Assembly: GCF_001591045.1 (NCBI RefSeq)
Contig: NZ_BCUA01000027.1
Span: 1-45,268 of the forward strand
DNA length: 45,268 nucleotides
Reading direction: 5' to 3'
DNA from: Sphingopyxis granuli NBRC 100800
GTDB taxonomy: Bacteria > Pseudomonadota > Alphaproteobacteria > Sphingomonadales > Sphingomonadaceae
In this document: in pieces, positions 24,908 to 37,854 of the stretch
Layout of the letters: each line of letters begins with the position of its first letter
Numbering within the stretch: the first letter of the stretch is position 1
Position numbers and translations under genes: made by a program
Notes under the pieces: generated by a model
What the model was told of the DNA's origin: nothing
Database searches by the model: none
What the model saw: the letters and a program-made list of their open reading frames with translations, nothing else

Positions 24908-24930
24908 GGTTCGCGTGGAATTCGCGAACC
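24908..24930 (+). promoter_or_regulatory. pnp leader hairpin, candidate RNase III site
   Basis: GGTTCGCG and CGCGAACC form a perfect 8-bp stem with a 7-base loop, right after the rpsO terminator. The 192-bp rpsO-pnp gap contains further GC-rich inverted repeats (for example CCCGCC...GGCGGG just before the pnp start). In E. coli, RNase III cleaves a pnp leader hairpin to allow autoregulation; a similar role here is inferred. Confidence 0.45.
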
Positions 24931-25057
24931 GCAAGGGCCGCTCCCGCATCCGGCGGGGCCGCCATAGGGCAGATAGACGCCCTACACCGCCCCGGGCCGG
25001 ATTGCCCGGAAACAGAGGCCCCGCCCGGCATAGGGCCCGGCGGGCGAAGGAAACCGA

Positions 25058-27364
<2,307 letters not shown>

Positions 27365-27385
27365 TCCTTCGGACAGCGAACGATG

Positions 27386-27412
27386 AAGGGGCCGCGAAAG
27401 CGGCCCCTTTTT
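27386..27412 (+). terminator. Rho-independent terminator after pnp
   Basis: AAGGGGCCGC and GCGGCCCCTT pair perfectly around a GAAA tetraloop, followed by a run of T. It ends the pnp transcript 22 bp after the stop codon. Confidence 0.92.
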
Positions 27413-27433
27413 CGTTGGGTTTAGGACACTGGC

Positions 27434-27459
27434 CTCCCCTCCCGCAAGCGGGAGGGGAG
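27434..27459. repeat. Perfect 12-bp inverted repeat
   Basis: CTCCCCTCCCGC and GCGGGAGGGGAG are exact reverse complements with a 2-base loop. Similar C-rich/G-rich palindromes occur at about 6434-6454, 31119-31133 and 39518-39535, suggesting one dispersed family. The rest of 27413-27563 shows no gene. Confidence 0.7.
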
Positions 27460-27563
27460 CCTCGTCCGCAGCAGCGCGCAAAAGCACGCAGCGACGGCTT
27501 GGCGCGGCGGCGATCAGCGTCTAGCCTCGCCCGCGACCACAGTCCCGCCAGAGGAATGCCCCG

Positions 27564-28268
27564 ATGTTCGAAACGCTGCTCCTGTCGCTCGCCGCGGCTG
27601 CCCAGACCGTTCCGCCGCAGGCGACGCAACTGCCGCCGCCCCCGCCACCGGTTACCGCCGCCGTCGCTCCGGCGGTCGAGGCCGACACGCGCCCCTATGT
27701 CGCGCTGGTCACCGACCTTGGCACGATCGTCGTGCGCATAGAGGACCGGCGTGCGCCGGTCACCGCGGCCAATTTCCTCCGCTATGTCGACACGAAGCGG
27801 ATGGACGGTTTCCAATTCTATCGCGCGACGCGCAACTGGGGGCCGACGAACCGGCTGATCCAGGGCGGCAATCGCGGCGACGCGCGCAGGAATTTTCCCC
27901 CGATCGCGCACGAGCCGACCACCGCGACAGGGCTCACCAACTGCAAGGGCGCGCTGTCGATGGCGCGGCTTAACCCCGGCGATGCGACGAGCGATTTCTT
28001 CCTGCTGCTCTCCGACATCAAGGGCTTCGATGCCGACCCGGCGCTCGGCGGCGACAATGCGGGATTCGCGGTGTTCGGCGAACTGGTCGCGGGCGCCGAT
28101 GTCGCGGAGGCGATCTTCGCCGCGCCCATCTCTCCGACCGCGGGCGAGGGGGTGATGCAGGGCCAGATTCTCGATCCGATGGTGACGATCGTCTCGGCGC
28201 GTCGCGTCCCGGCGCCGGCCGAGCCGCCGAAGGGTTGCGTGGTCGCGGGGAATGGTGGGGAGAACTGA
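27564..28268 (+). CDS. Peptidylprolyl isomerase, cyclophilin type
   Basis: 234-aa cyclophilin-fold prolyl isomerase. A hydrophobic leader (MFETLLLSLAAAAQTV) and Pro-rich spacer precede the domain, so it is likely exported to the periplasm. Family motifs are APVTAANFLRYVD, FQFYRA, LIQGGNRGD (cyclophilin FIQGGD position), GALSMARLNPGDATSDFFLLL and FAVFGELVAGADVAEAI. The catalytic Arg of the usual FHR motif is seen as Arg in FQFYRATRNW. It probably acts as a folding helper and lies upstream of bamD, an outer-membrane assembly gene. Confidence 0.85.
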   Translation: MFETLLLSLAAAAQTVPPQATQLPPPPPPVTAAVAPAVEADTRPYVALVTDLGTIVVRIEDRRAPVTAANFLRYVDTKRMDGFQFYRATRNWGPTNRLIQGGNRGDARRNFPPIAHEPTTATGLTNCKGALSMARLNPGDATSDFFLLLSDIKGFDADPALGGDNAGFAVFGELVAGADVAEAIFAAPISPTAGEGVMQGQILDPMVTIVSARRVPAPAEPPKGCVVAGNGGEN

Positions 28269-28323
28269 GCGCCGCACCCATCATTTATTTTGCGTTCATG
28301 CGCGCTGTGGCTATACCGCCGCC

Positions 28324-29118
28324 ATGACCCAGCGCCCTCCCGCTCGCGCCGCCGTGCGCCTTCTCGCCGCCGCCCTCATGATCTCGCCGCTGCTCGCGGC
28401 CTGTGCCGGCGGGTCCGGGGTGAAAAAGGACACGCGTTACGTCGCGCGCGACGTCAGCACCCTCTACCGCGCGGCGCAGGACCGCCTCGACCGCGGCCAG
28501 TACAAGATCGCCGCGGCGCTGTTCGACGAAGTCGAGCGCCAGCACCCCTATTCGCCCTGGGCGCGCCGTGCCCAGCTGATGAGCGCCTTTTCCTATTATA
28601 TGGATCGCGAATATACGCCGGCGATCGATTCGGCGCAGCGTTTCCTGGCGATCCACCCGGGGAACAAGGACGCGCCCTACGGCTATTATCTGATCGCGCT
28701 CAGCTATTATGAGCAGATCAGCGACGTCACCCGCGACCAGAGGATCACGCTCCAGGCATCGAACGCGCTCGGCGAGGTGATCCGTCGCTATCCCGACAGC
28801 CGCTACGCCGCCGACGCGCGGCTCAAGATCGACCTAGTGCGCGACCATCTCGCGGGCAAGGAGATGGAGATCGGCCGCTTCTACGAGCGCAGTTCGAACT
28901 GGCTCGCCGCGTCGATCCGCTTCCGCGAGGTGACCGAGAAATACCAGACGACCAGTCACGTGCCCGAGGCGCTGTTCCGGCTGACCGAATGCTATCTCGC
29001 CCTCGGCGTCCCCGAAGAGGCGAAGAAGGCGGCGGCGGTGCTGGGCGCGAACTATCCGGGCAGCAAATGGTACGACCGTGCCTACGAACTGATGCGGAAG
29101 CACGCCCCGGCCGCCTGA
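28324..29118 (+). CDS. bamD: Outer membrane protein assembly factor BamD
   Basis: 264-aa lipoprotein of the BAM complex that inserts beta-barrel proteins. The signal peptide ends with the lipobox LLAAC (Cys at about residue 26), and five TPR-like repeats follow, starting STLYRAAQDRLDRGQYKIAA, then AALFDEVERQHPYSPWARRA and so on. Length is typical. In alphaproteobacteria bamD is usually followed by recN and ligA, as here. The start is the ATG at 28324, giving the signal peptide; a GTG-led longer frame overlaps the cyclophilin gene. Confidence 0.92.
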   Translation: MTQRPPARAAVRLLAAALMISPLLAACAGGSGVKKDTRYVARDVSTLYRAAQDRLDRGQYKIAAALFDEVERQHPYSPWARRAQLMSAFSYYMDREYTPAIDSAQRFLAIHPGNKDAPYGYYLIALSYYEQISDVTRDQRITLQASNALGEVIRRYPDSRYAADARLKIDLVRDHLAGKEMEIGRFYERSSNWLAASIRFREVTEKYQTTSHVPEALFRLTECYLALGVPEEAKKAAAVLGANYPGSKWYDRAYELMRKHAPAA

Positions 29119-29131
29119 CGCGGGCTGGTTG

Positions 29132-29351
29132 GATTCGCGCAGAGACGCAGAGATCGCAGAGATTTCTGGTTCACGCGGAGCCGTGGGGAACACCAGAGAG
29201 AAGCGTTGGCCGCGAAGCGGCCTTTTTCCAGGCGTCATGGCGATATGATCGAAGCCTAGAAGAACAAGAGACCTGTCGGTCCGGATTCTCCGCGGCTCCG
29301 TGGGAATCTTTCGCATCGCCTCTCCGCGATCTCCGCGCCTCTGCGCGAATC
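29132..29351. repeat. Large inverted-repeat element between bamD and recN
   Basis: Arms 29132-29162 and 29321-29351 match as reverse complements at 28 of 31 positions. The three differences are A in the left arm against a C in the right, so the bottom-strand RNA would pair completely using U-G wobbles. A second, inner pair (about 29174-29190 and 29289-29305) contains 'gcggagccgtggg' and 'cgcggctccgtggg'. The arms resemble a repeated 'gcgcagagacgcagag' motif. This accounts for most of the 300-bp gap; no gene is seen. Confidence 0.75.
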
Positions 29352-29419
29352 GCATATCCCACCCCAGACCTCCACACTCCCGAATAGATTCGCATTTTGT
29401 TCTGCGTTAAGAGCGAGCC

Positions 29420-31099
29420 ATGCTGACCGCGCTGTCCATCGCCAACATCGTGCTGATCGAGCGGCTCGACCTCGATTTCGAGGCTGGTCTCGGCGTGCTC
29501 ACGGGAGAGACGGGGGCGGGCAAGTCGATCCTGCTCGACGCGCTGGGTCTCGCGCTCGGGATGCGCGCCGACAGCGCGCTGGTGCGACAGGGCAGCGACC
29601 GGGCGCAAGTGACCGCGAGCTTCGCACCGCCCGCGCCGGGGACGCTGCTCGCCAGCCTGCTTGCCGACAATGACATCGCGCTCGAACCCGGCGAGCCGCT
29701 GCTGATCCGCCGCACGCTGAGGGCCGATGGCGGCAGCCGCGCTTTCCTCAACGACCAGCCCAGCTCTGCAGCGCTGCTGCGCGAGGTCGGGGGGCATCTG
29801 GTCGAGATTCACGGCCAGCACGACGATCGCGGCCTGCTCGCGCCCGCGGGGCATCGCGCGCTGCTCGACGCCTATGCGCGCGTCGACACCGGGCCGGTGG
29901 CCGAGGCGCATGCGGCGTGGCGCGCCGCTGAGGCGCGACTCGCGACGGCGCAGGCGGCGGTGAGCGAGGCGACGCGCGACCGTGAATGGCTCGAACATTG
30001 CGTCGCCGAACTGCAACGGCTCGCCCCGCAGCCGGGCGAGGAAGCCGAACTCGCCGAGGCGCGCGCGGCGATGCAGAAGGGCGAGAAGATTGCCGGCGAC
30101 CTCGCGGCGATCCTCGAAGCGTTCGAGGGCAGCGCGGGCGGCCCGGCGCTGCTGCGCGGCGCGGCGCGGCGGCTCGACCGGCTCGCGGGCGACCATCCGC
30201 TGCTTGCCGAGGCGCTCGCCGGCCTCGACCGCGCGATTATCGACGCCGACGAGGCCGAGGCGAAATTGCACGAAGCCGCGCGCGCGATGGAATATGATCC
30301 CGAGCGGCTGGAGGCGGCTGAGACGCGGCTGTTCGAACTGCGTGCGATGGCGCGCAAGCATGGCGTCCAGCCCGACGAACTGCCGGGGCTCGCCGACGAC
30401 CTCGCCGCGCGGCTCGACGCGATCGAGGGCGGCAATGCCGGACTCGCGAAGCTGGAGGCCGCGGTCGCCGAAAGCGCGGCCGCCTACACCCATGCCGCGA
30501 CGGCGCTGTCGGACCGGCGGACGAAAGCGGCGGCGCGGCTCGACGCCGCGGTGGCGGGCGAGCTTGCGCCGCTGAAGCTCGACGCCGCGCGCTTTCGCAC
30601 CCTCGTCGAGCGCCTCCCCGCCGATCGCTGGGGGGCGGACGGGATGGACCGCGTCGAATTCCTCATTTCGACCAACCCCGGCGCGCCCTTCGCGCCGCTG
30701 GCGAAGATCGCGAGCGGCGGCGAACTGTCGCGCTTCATCCTCGCGCTCAAGGTCGCGCTGGCCGAGGAAGGCGGCGCCGACACGATCATCTTCGACGAGA
30801 TCGACCGCGGCGTCGGCGGCGCAGTCGCCAGCGCGATCGGCGAAAGGCTCGCGCGGCTTGCCGGCGCGGGCAGGCAGTTGCTAGTCGTGACGCACAGTCC
30901 GCAGGTCGCGGCGAAGGGCGCGACGCACTTCGTCATCGCCAAGTCGAGCGAGGGCGCCAGCGACGGATTGGTGACGCGCACCGGCGTCCGCCCGCTCGAC
31001 CCCGCCGGCCGCCGCGAGGAAATCGCCCGCATGCTGTCGGGCGCCGAGGTGACGGCGGAAGCGCGCGCGCAGGCGCAGCGGCTGCTGGAGGTGGCGTGA
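29420..31099 (+). CDS. recN: DNA repair protein RecN
   Basis: 559-aa SMC-like ATPase of double-strand-break repair. The N-terminal lobe contains MLTALSIANIVLIERLDLDF and Walker A TGETGAGKS (residues 28-36). Long Ala/Glu/Arg-rich coiled coils follow (about residues 160-370). The C-terminal lobe has the signature ASGGELSRFILALKVAL, Walker B TIIFDEIDRGVGG and VVTHSPQVAAKG. The Q-loop motif HGQHDDRGLL is also present. The start is the ATG at 29420. The next gene begins with a GTG overlapping its stop codon. Confidence 0.95.
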   Translation: MLTALSIANIVLIERLDLDFEAGLGVLTGETGAGKSILLDALGLALGMRADSALVRQGSDRAQVTASFAPPAPGTLLASLLADNDIALEPGEPLLIRRTLRADGGSRAFLNDQPSSAALLREVGGHLVEIHGQHDDRGLLAPAGHRALLDAYARVDTGPVAEAHAAWRAAEARLATAQAAVSEATRDREWLEHCVAELQRLAPQPGEEAELAEARAAMQKGEKIAGDLAAILEAFEGSAGGPALLRGAARRLDRLAGDHPLLAEALAGLDRAIIDADEAEAKLHEAARAMEYDPERLEAAETRLFELRAMARKHGVQPDELPGLADDLAARLDAIEGGNAGLAKLEAAVAESAAAYTHAATALSDRRTKAAARLDAAVAGELAPLKLDAARFRTLVERLPADRWGADGMDRVEFLISTNPGAPFAPLAKIASGGELSRFILALKVALAEEGGADTIIFDEIDRGVGGAVASAIGERLARLAGAGRQLLVVTHSPQVAAKGATHFVIAKSSEGASDGLVTRTGVRPLDPAGRREEIARMLSGAEVTAEARAQAQRLLEVA

Positions 31100-31829
31100 G
31101 ACCGGAGACATATGCAACCCCCTCCGCTTCGGAGGAAGGGCCGATAGGGGGCGACCACCATCCCCTCGACCGCCCCGTATGGAGCACGCTCACCGGGCGG
31201 CAGGCGCATCTGGCCGAGGGCGATGCGCAGGCGGTGCGGATCGATCTCCGCTATGGGCCGTTCGGCGCCGCCGCCGATTGGGGGGCCGGAGCGCAGGCGG
31301 CGCTCGCCGCGCTGGTTCCCGACGATGGCGAATTATGGATCGTCGAGGATGAGCCGTGGCCGGTGCCGCCCGGCACGCGCGAGGTGAAGCGCGCGTTGCT
31401 CGCGCAGATGGTCGCGGTAGGCGCTCCGCCGCCGGCGCGTGACGGCGAGCCGCCGATCATCCCGCTGTCCGACGCCGACGCGGCGGAGATGGCGGCGCTC
31501 GCCGGTCATGCGCGGCCGGGGCCGTGGGGGCCGGCGACGCATCGCTACGGCCCCTTCTTTGGCATCCGCGAGGATGGCCGCCTGCTCGCGATGGCGGGCC
31601 AACGCATGCTGATGCCCGGCATGGCGGAGGTCAGCGGAGTCGCGACCTGGGCCGATTGCCGCGGTCGCGGATTCGCCCGCGCACTGATCGGTCATGTCAT
31701 GCGCGCGATGATGGCGCGCGGCGAGCAGCCTTTCCTGCACAGCTATGCCGACAATGCGGGCGCGATCGCGCTCTACGAATCGCTCGGCTTCCGCATCCGG
31801 CGGCAGGTGCATGTGCTGGCGATCGCGCG

Positions 31830-31833
<4 letters not shown>
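31096..31833 (+). CDS. GNAT family N-acetyltransferase, repeat-derived N-terminus
   Basis: 245-aa GNAT. The catalytic half carries VSGVATWADCRGRGFARALIGHVM with the R-G-R-G-x-A acetyl-CoA loop and SYADNAGAIALYESLGFRI, matching the FR47-like group; HRYGPFFGIREDGRLLAMAGQ precedes it. A GTG at 31096 overlapping the recN stop is the only start in this frame before the conserved part begins (PVWSTLTGRQAHLAEG, near residue 31). The first 25 or so codons include a small palindrome (31119-31133, CCTCCG-CTT-CGGAGG) and look like captured repeat DNA. The stop overlaps the next gene (ATGA). The substrate is unknown. Confidence 0.8.
31119..31133. repeat. Small palindrome in the 5' end of the GNAT gene
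   Basis: CCTCCG-CTT-CGGAGG, embedded in a stretch ('ccccctccgcttcggaggaagggcc') that resembles the C-rich palindromes at 27434-27459 and 39518-39535. It encodes residues in the non-conserved N-terminal leader of the acetyltransferase. Confidence 0.55.
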
Positions 31834-34390
<2,557 letters not shown>

Positions 34391-34409
34391 CGAATCGGCA
34401 ATTTTTCTT

Positions 34410-34484
34410 CGTCACCTCGGACTTAATCCGGGGTCCACGAAGCCGGACCGGCAATGAATGTCGGATCGAGTCCGGAGTGACGAG
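34410..34484. repeat. Palindromic repeat element between ligA and the hydroxylase gene
   Basis: Reads 'cgtcacctcggacttaatcc' at the left and 'gtcggatcgagtccggagtgacgag' at the right, the two arms being imperfect reverse complements. It is the same family as the copy inside truB (24074-24151). Confidence 0.7.
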
Positions 34485-34501
34485 AGTGGAGAGCGGCGGA
34501 C

Positions 34502-35665
34502 ATGGCAAAGCGTGATTACCTGCAAAATCTGATGCGCGACCTTGAATCGCATACCGAGGTGCGGCGGTTCGGCAGCGGCTGGCTGTCGGGCTTCTTCGGC
34601 CTGCTGTTCGCGATCAGCGGGCTGTTCATGGTGGTCGCGCTGCGTTTCCCGGACTGGTTCGCCACCCCCGAACTGGCGGTGGTCAAGGACTGGACCGGTT
34701 TTCGCGGTTTCGTCCATCTGACCCTGCTCGCCAGCTATGCGCTCGCGCTGCTCAGTCTGTTGCTGCGTCCGCGCAAGGTGCTCGGGTTGACCGCGCTGAT
34801 GATCGGGCTTGCCGCGGTGCTGCTCGGCGGCGCCAACGTCCAGCCCGCCGAGACGCGCGACTGGGGCATATTCTTCGGGCTCGACTTCTTCATCGTCAAC
34901 TTGTTGGTCACCGGCTTCATGTTCGCACCGCTCGAACGCGCCTTTCCGCATCGCCGGGCGCAGCGCCTGTTCCGCACCGAATGGCGCGAGGATCTCTTCT
35001 ATTATCTGGTCAGCACGATGTTCGTGCAGGTGCTCAGCTTCCTCGCGCTCGCGCCGCAGCAATTCGTCAACGCGCACACGACCGACTGGGATGCTTTCCG
35101 CGCCGGGGTCGCGTCCTTGCCGTGGCTCGTGCAGTTCGCGATCGTCCTCGTCGCGTCGGACCTCGCGCAATATTGGTATCATCGATTGTTCCACAAGGTC
35201 CCGTTCCTGTGGGGTTTTCACGCGATCCACCACAGCGCGAAATCGATGGACTGGCTCGCGGGATCGCGGATGCATTTCGTCGAGATCATCCTGCTGCGCT
35301 CGGTCACCTCGCTGCCGCTGTTCACGTTGGGTTTCAGCCCGTCGGTGATGCAGGCCTATATCGGCTTCGTCTATGTCTGGTCGTCGCTGCTCCATGCCAA
35401 TGTCGGGGGCAGCTTCAACCGGATCGGCCACTGGATCGCGACGCCGCGCTTCCATCACTGGCACCACGGGCTGGAGCGCGAGGCATTCGACGTCAATTTC
35501 GCGATTCATTTCCCATGGCTCGACAAATTGTTCGGCACCTTCCACCTGCCGAAGGACCGCTGGCCCGAGAGTTACGGCATACCGGAGGATGTGCCGCGCA
35601 GCTACGCCGGCCAGTTCCTCTATCCCTGGACCCGCAAGGGGAAGGCGGAGGCGCCCGCCGAGTGA
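34502..35665 (+). CDS. Fatty acid hydroxylase/sterol desaturase family protein
   Basis: 387-aa integral membrane di-iron oxygenase. At least six membrane segments precede and surround the His clusters: QYWYHRLFHK (HxxxH), WGFHAIHHSAKSMDW (HxxHH) and TPRFHHWHHGLE (HxxHH), the pattern of the fatty acid hydroxylase superfamily that includes sterol desaturases and carotenoid hydroxylases. The substrate is probably a membrane lipid. Located between ligA and a Crp/Fnr regulator with no obvious partner. A ribosome-binding sequence GGAGAG lies just before the ATG. Confidence 0.85.
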   Translation: MAKRDYLQNLMRDLESHTEVRRFGSGWLSGFFGLLFAISGLFMVVALRFPDWFATPELAVVKDWTGFRGFVHLTLLASYALALLSLLLRPRKVLGLTALMIGLAAVLLGGANVQPAETRDWGIFFGLDFFIVNLLVTGFMFAPLERAFPHRRAQRLFRTEWREDLFYYLVSTMFVQVLSFLALAPQQFVNAHTTDWDAFRAGVASLPWLVQFAIVLVASDLAQYWYHRLFHKVPFLWGFHAIHHSAKSMDWLAGSRMHFVEIILLRSVTSLPLFTLGFSPSVMQAYIGFVYVWSSLLHANVGGSFNRIGHWIATPRFHHWHHGLEREAFDVNFAIHFPWLDKLFGTFHLPKDRWPESYGIPEDVPRSYAGQFLYPWTRKGKAEAPAE

Positions 35666-35725
35666 TCGGCGCGCCGCCGCGCCGCTTGCCTTTCCGGGCG
35701 TAGCGCCGCAGAAGCAGCACCGGGA

Positions 35726-36376
35726 ATGCAAAGAAGTTATCAATTGACCTTCGCCGAGCGAACCCGGCTGCCGGCCCTGGGGCGCGAGCGACTGCTCGCG
35801 ACGGCACCGGCGCGCCGCTTCGCCGACGGACAGTTCGTCCAGCATCAGGGCGACCCCGGCGACGCCTTCTGGGTGGTGGTCGAGGGGCATGTGCTCGTCG
35901 GCCGCTATGCCGAGGACGGCGGTTTCACCGCCTTTGCCGTGCTTGGCCCCGGCGACATGTTCGGTGAGCTTGCCTTCTTCACCGGCATCCCGCGCCAGGC
36001 CGATGCGATCGCGAGCGGGCCGGCACGGCTGATCGCGATCGACCGACCGCTGCTCCGCTCGTTGATGAGCGCCGACATCGGCTGGGCCGAGCTGCTGCTC
36101 CGCAGCCTCGGCCGCCAGCTCGCCGTGTCGCTCGACATCATCGACGCCGACCGGCGGCTGCCCGCGGCGGAGCGGCTCGCACGGCTGCTGGCGGCGATGG
36201 CGGCCGACGCCGACGATGGCCGCACGGTGCGCGCGACGCAGCAGCAACTCGCCGACCTGCTAGGCGTGTCGCGCGTGACGCTGGGCGCCGCGCTGCGCGA
36301 TCTGACGGCGCGCGGGCAGATCGAGCGCGGCTATGGCTGGCTGCGCATCGCGACACCGCTTCCGCCCGCCGGATGA
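35726..36376 (+). CDS. Crp/Fnr family transcriptional regulator
   Basis: 216-aa regulator with an N-terminal cNMP-type beta-barrel (FVQHQGDPGDAFWVVVEGHV, GPGDMFGELAFFTGIPRQADA) and a C-terminal helix-turn-helix (TQQQLADLLGVSRVTLGAALRDL). It has no cysteine, so it cannot be an oxygen-sensing FNR; whether it binds cyclic nucleotide cannot be judged. It lies 18 bp upstream of modA on the same strand, so it is likely co-transcribed with the molybdate transporter and may regulate it. Confidence 0.85.
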   Translation: MQRSYQLTFAERTRLPALGRERLLATAPARRFADGQFVQHQGDPGDAFWVVVEGHVLVGRYAEDGGFTAFAVLGPGDMFGELAFFTGIPRQADAIASGPARLIAIDRPLLRSLMSADIGWAELLLRSLGRQLAVSLDIIDADRRLPAAERLARLLAAMAADADDGRTVRATQQQLADLLGVSRVTLGAALRDLTARGQIERGYGWLRIATPLPPAG

Positions 36377-36394
36377 GGGGGCTATAGGCGGGCG

Positions 36395-37159
36395 ATGATC
36401 CTGCTGCGCCGCCTGCTCCTCTTCCTGCTGCTGCTCGGACTGGCGCCCGCTGCCACCGCGGCCGAGCGCGGCCCCGTCGTGATGGCCGCGGCCAGCCTTC
36501 AGGAGGCGCTGACCGCCGCCGCCGACGCCTGGGCGGCAAAGGGGCATGCGCGGCCGCTGCTGTCCTTCGCGGGGTCGTCGGCGCTGGCGCGGCAGATCGT
36601 CGCCGGCGCGCCCGCCGACCTCTTCCTGTCAGCCGACGAGCCGTGGATGGACGCGGTGGCGAAGGCGGGGCTGCTGCGACCGGGCACGCGCACGACGCTG
36701 CTCGGCAACCGGCTGGTGCTGGTCGGCCCCGCGAGCGGGCGGCTGCGCCTGACGCCCGCGCCGGGCTTTCCGCTCGCGCACGCTCTGGGCGGCGGGCGGC
36801 TCGCGCTCGCCGATCCCGACGCGGTGCCGGCGGGCAAATATGCGAAGGCGGCGCTGACCGCGCTCGGCGTCTGGCGCGGCGTCGCGGGCCGGTTGGCGCC
36901 GGCGGAGAATGTCCGCGCCGCGATGGCGCTCGTCGAACATGGCGCCGCGCCGCTGGGCATCGTCTATGCAACTGACGCACGCGCGTCGAAGCGGGTGCGC
37001 GTCGTCGGCATCTTTCCGGCGTCGAGCCATCCGCCGATCCGCTATCCGGTCGCGCTACTCAAGGCGTCGCGCCATCCCGATGCGATGGGATTCCGGAATT
37101 TCTTGGCGTCGCGGGAGGGCCGCGCGATCTTCGCCCGCTACGGCTTCGCGGCGCCCTGA
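36395..37159 (+). CDS. modA: Molybdate ABC transporter substrate-binding protein
   Basis: 254-aa periplasmic binding protein with signal peptide MILLRRLLLFLLLLGLAPAATAA. Family motifs are VVMAAASLQEALTAAADAW at the start, SFAGSSALARQIVAGAPADLFLSAD (the oxyanion-binding Ser pattern) and GIVYATDA near the C-terminus. It delivers molybdate or tungstate to ModB. The final base overlaps the modB start. Confidence 0.93.
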   Translation: MILLRRLLLFLLLLGLAPAATAAERGPVVMAAASLQEALTAAADAWAAKGHARPLLSFAGSSALARQIVAGAPADLFLSADEPWMDAVAKAGLLRPGTRTTLLGNRLVLVGPASGRLRLTPAPGFPLAHALGGGRLALADPDAVPAGKYAKAALTALGVWRGVAGRLAPAENVRAAMALVEHGAAPLGIVYATDARASKRVRVVGIFPASSHPPIRYPVALLKASRHPDAMGFRNFLASREGRAIFARYGFAAP

Positions 37160-37854
37160 TGCTGTCGCCGGAGGAATGGGGCATCGTCGCCCTGTCGCTC
37201 AAGGTCGGCGGGGTCGCGGTGCTCGCCTGCCTGCCGCTCGCCTTCGCGCTCGCGTGGCTGCTGGCGCGCCATCGCTTTCCGGGGCGGCTGCTGCTCGACG
37301 CGCTCGTCCACTTGCCGCTCGTCCTGCCGCCGGTCGTTACCGGCTGGTTGCTGCTGCTCGCCTTCGGGCCGCTGGGACCGGTTGGCCGCTGGCTGAACGA
37401 CTGGTTCGGCACGACGCTGATGTTCCGCTGGACCGGCGCGGCGCTCGCGGCGGCGATCATGGCGCTGCCGCTGATGGTGCGCGCGATGCGGCTGTCGATC
37501 GAGGGGGTCGACCGGCGGCTCGAGGGGGCGGCGCGCACGCTCGGCGCGGGGCACTGGCACGCCTTCTGGACGATCAGCCTGCCACTCGCGCTGCCCGGCG
37601 TGCTTGCGGCGCTGGTGCTCGGCTTCGCGCGCTCGATCGGCGAATTCGGCGCGACGATCACCTTCGTGTCGAACATTCCGGGCGAGACGCGGACGCTGCC
37701 GCTCGCCATCTATTCGGCATTGCAGGTGCCGGGGGGGGAGGCGATGGTGACGCGGCTCGCGCTGCTGTCGGTCGCGCTGTCGCTCGGCGCGCTGCTCGTT
37801 TCCGAATGGCTGGTTCGGCGCACTCCGGCCGAAAGGCTGCGCCGTGGCGATTGA
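37159..37854 (+). CDS. modB: Molybdate ABC transporter permease
   Basis: 231-aa permease with five to six membrane segments. It has the ABC coupling motif EGAARTLGAGHWHAFWTISLPLA and SIGEFGATITFVSNIPGETRTL, which is specific to ModB. The start shares one base with the modA stop, and modC begins ten bases before its end, indicating strict co-translation. Confidence 0.93.
   Translation: MLSPEEWGIVALSLKVGGVAVLACLPLAFALAWLLARHRFPGRLLLDALVHLPLVLPPVVTGWLLLLAFGPLGPVGRWLNDWFGTTLMFRWTGAALAAAIMALPLMVRAMRLSIEGVDRRLEGAARTLGAGHWHAFWTISLPLALPGVLAALVLGFARSIGEFGATITFVSNIPGETRTLPLAIYSALQVPGGEAMVTRLALLSVALSLGALLVSEWLVRRTPAERLRRGD

Noticed and set aside
29132..29351. CRISPR-like repeats in the bamD-recN gap
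   Set aside because: The repeated units are two inverted arms, not several direct repeats with spacers, and no cas genes are present.
29360..29420. Possible LexA (SOS) box upstream of recN
   Set aside because: recN is often SOS-controlled, but I found only one GTTC half-site ('ttttgttctgcg') and no second half at the 7-base spacing of the alphaproteobacterial GTTC-N7-GTTC site.
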